From Clostridiales bacterium (GTDB taxonomy: Bacteria > Bacillota > Clostridia > Lachnospirales > Lachnospiraceae): 52,287 nucleotides of DNA. The position numbers were made by a program, and so were the translations under genes. Positions 50,359 to 52,287 of the stretch are shown piece after piece (the first letter of the stretch is position 1; each line of letters opens with the position of its first letter). The stretch is from NCBI GenBank assembly GCA_012512855.1, contig JAAZDK010000158.1:1-52287 (forward strand), in the 5' to 3' direction. The notes under the pieces are model-generated. The model was not told the DNA's origin. It did no database searches and was given only the letters and a program-made list of their open reading frames with translations.

Positions 50359-51228
50359 ATGCAGTATCAATGGTATCCTGGCCATATGGCCAAAGCAAAG
50401 AAAATTATGCAGGAGGATATGAAGCTCATAGATGTGGTTATTGAGCTTCTTGATGCGCGCATACCCTATTCAAGCAAAAATCCTGACATTGATCAGCTTA
50501 CCAAAAATAAATCCAGGGTAATTCTTCTCAATAAGGCGGATATGGCAGATGCCCGTGTAAATAGCCTTTGGAAGGAATATTTTGAGTCAAGGGGCTTTTT
50601 CGTTGCCATGGTTAATTCCAGGGAAGGGACAGGTATAAGACAGGTACAGGATATTGTAAACAAGGCTTGTGAGGAAAAACGGGAACGTGACAGAAAAAAG
50701 GGCATATTATACCGGCCTGTACGCGCCATGATAGTGGGCATACCCAATGTTGGCAAATCCACCTTTATAAACAGCTTTGTAGGCAGGGCAACCGCAAAAA
50801 CAGGCAATAAGCCTGGTGTCACAAAGGGCAAGCAATGGATTAGACTGGACAAATATACAGAGCTGCTTGACACGCCGGGAATTCTCTGGCCGAAGTTTGA
50901 GGAACAGACGGTTGGCCTGCATTTGGCGCTTGTCGGCTCAATTAATGATAATATCCTTGATACAGCAAATCTGGCTCTGGAGCTGATTCTTAAATTGAAC
51001 AAAAGCTATCCTCAGGCATTAACAGACAGATATAATATAAACCAGCCCCCGGCTGAGCTTGATCTTAAGGAGGCCGGCAAAATACTTGAGGAAATTGCCA
51101 TAAAAAGAGCCTGTCTGCAAAAGGGTGGAGAAGCCGATACGCAAAAGGCGGCATACCTGCTCCTGGATGATTTCAGAAATGCAAGGCTTGGCAATATCAC
51201 ACTTGAATATCCCAAGTATGTTCCTTAG
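50359..51228 (+). CDS. rbgA: ribosome biogenesis GTPase RbgA/YlqF
   Basis: QWYPGHMAKAKKIMQEDMKLIDVVIELLDARIPYSSKNP; circularly permuted G motifs NKAD...GIPNVGKSTFINSF; DTPGILWPKFE. Confidence 0.96.
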   Translation: MQYQWYPGHMAKAKKIMQEDMKLIDVVIELLDARIPYSSKNPDIDQLTKNKSRVILLNKADMADARVNSLWKEYFESRGFFVAMVNSREGTGIRQVQDIVNKACEEKRERDRKKGILYRPVRAMIVGIPNVGKSTFINSFVGRATAKTGNKPGVTKGKQWIRLDKYTELLDTPGILWPKFEEQTVGLHLALVGSINDNILDTANLALELILKLNKSYPQALTDRYNINQPPAELDLKEAGKILEEIAIKRACLQKGGEADTQKAAYLLLDDFRNARLGNITLEYPKYVP

Positions 51229-51361
51229 GAACAAGTATGATCCCAAGTAACAAGTCTCTTCCAAAGGAACAAGCATATTTCTTGGGATCAAGCCTGATAT
51301 ATGTGTTATATAATAAAATATATAATTTAAATATCGTAATCAGGAAATGGAGATAAATAAG

Positions 51362-52144
51362 ATGAATAAAAATACTGAAGAAAACAGCCAAAAAAAGGTA
51401 GCGCATATAAAGCTTGAATTCATGCAGGCTGATATTTCTGAAATTCCATCCTTGCTTGAGAAATATGCTGATGATGACAGAAGCGGTGTTATTACCATCT
51501 GCAGGCAGTATAAAACAAAGCTGGATGCCTACAGGGAGGAGTGTGCCCGGCTGGAGGGTATGAAGCAGTATGAAAGGGAATATGCCGACTACCAGTATAT
51601 CTGCGGGATTGATGAGGTGGGACGCGGTCCCCTGGCCGGACCTGTTATAGCCTGCGCAGTTATACTTCCAAAGGATTGCAATATTTTATATATAAACGAT
51701 TCTAAGCAGCTGTCAGCCAGGAAGCGTGAGGAGCTGTATGATGAAATCATTAAATCAGCCGTTTCCTTTGGAATAGGAAGTGTGCCGCCAAATCAGATTG
51801 ATGAAATGAATATTCTGCAGGCCACCTATGAGGCTATGCGAAAGGCTATCGGCAATCTGACTGTAAAGCCTGATATAATTTTAACCGATGCGGTAACCAT
51901 ACCGGGGATTGATATAAGGCAGGTACCTATTAAAAAGGGAGACGCAAAAAGCATTTCAATTGCTGCCGCCAGTATTGTGGCCAAGGTCACCAGAGACCGC
52001 CTGATGATGGCTTACGACAAGGTATTTCCCGGATACGAATTTGCCAGCAACATGGGTTATGGTTCCGCAAGGCATATTGAAGCTATCAGGAAGCTGGGCC
52101 TGTCGCCTATACATAGAAGAAGCTTTGTGACAAATTTTATATAA
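51362..52144 (+). CDS. rnhB: ribonuclease HII
   Basis: YICGIDEVGRGPLAGPVIACAVIL, DSKQLSARKREELYDEI, SIAAASIVAKVTRDRLM. Confidence 0.95.
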   Translation: MNKNTEENSQKKVAHIKLEFMQADISEIPSLLEKYADDDRSGVITICRQYKTKLDAYREECARLEGMKQYEREYADYQYICGIDEVGRGPLAGPVIACAVILPKDCNILYINDSKQLSARKREELYDEIIKSAVSFGIGSVPPNQIDEMNILQATYEAMRKAIGNLTVKPDIILTDAVTIPGIDIRQVPIKKGDAKSISIAAASIVAKVTRDRLMMAYDKVFPGYEFASNMGYGSARHIEAIRKLGLSPIHRRSFVTNFI

Positions 52145-52287
52145 ATCAAGAAGCTTAATAACTATATCGATAATGATGTTTAACAGGCTGTATGAATAAA
52201 TCCTTATAGGCTTATAATACTCGACCAATTTGGTGCTTATTTAAGATTATTAAACGGCTTTTTCGTATGAAAGATTCTTATTATATA

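Noticed and set aside
1-52287. CRISPR arrays, transposases, phage or defence islands
   Set aside because: No regularly spaced repeats and no such proteins among the ORFs.

Overview
The window reads as a low-GC Gram-positive (Clostridia, probably Lachnospiraceae-like) chromosomal segment. It is gene-dense, almost entirely on the + strand, and mostly housekeeping. In order it carries: a polyamine cluster (3'-truncated-window decarboxylase, speE, speB, carboxynorspermidine synthase and decarboxylase); a minus-strand class B-like sortase with long low-complexity tails; a D,D-carboxypeptidase; a flavodiiron protein; a PfkB/KDG-type kinase; an aconitase-family hydratase interrupted by an in-frame TGA; folD; rimO-pgsA-cinA; a GerMN-like lipoprotein; a BaiN/HI0933-type flavoprotein; cmk; an ispH-S1 fusion; cheR; plsX-acpP-rnc-smc-ftsY; ilvA/tdcB; recA-recX; a biotin-dependent Na+-pump/carboxyltransferase operon; an Lsa-type ABC-F gene; ylxM-ffh-rpsP-khpA-rimM-trmD-rplS; lepB; rbgA; rnhB. 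I saw no CRISPR array, transposase, phage module, tRNA or rRNA. The best regulatory find is the leader of the ABC-F gene (about 42430-42856). It has a strong RBS, a 6-codon leader ORF (MIILSC), and three RNA segments that form mutually exclusive anti-antiterminator, antiterminator and intrinsic-terminator structures; this fits a ribosome-stalling antibiotic-responsive attenuator. Other notable items are a promoter-bearing, roughly 200-nt rod-like candidate ncRNA (6S-like) between ilvA and recA, the in-frame TGA in the hydratase, a strong promoter with a perfect hairpin at its +1 in front of ylxM-ffh, and recurrent two-copy tandem duplications in intergenic spacers. All calls come from reading the sequence; no searches or folding programs were run.
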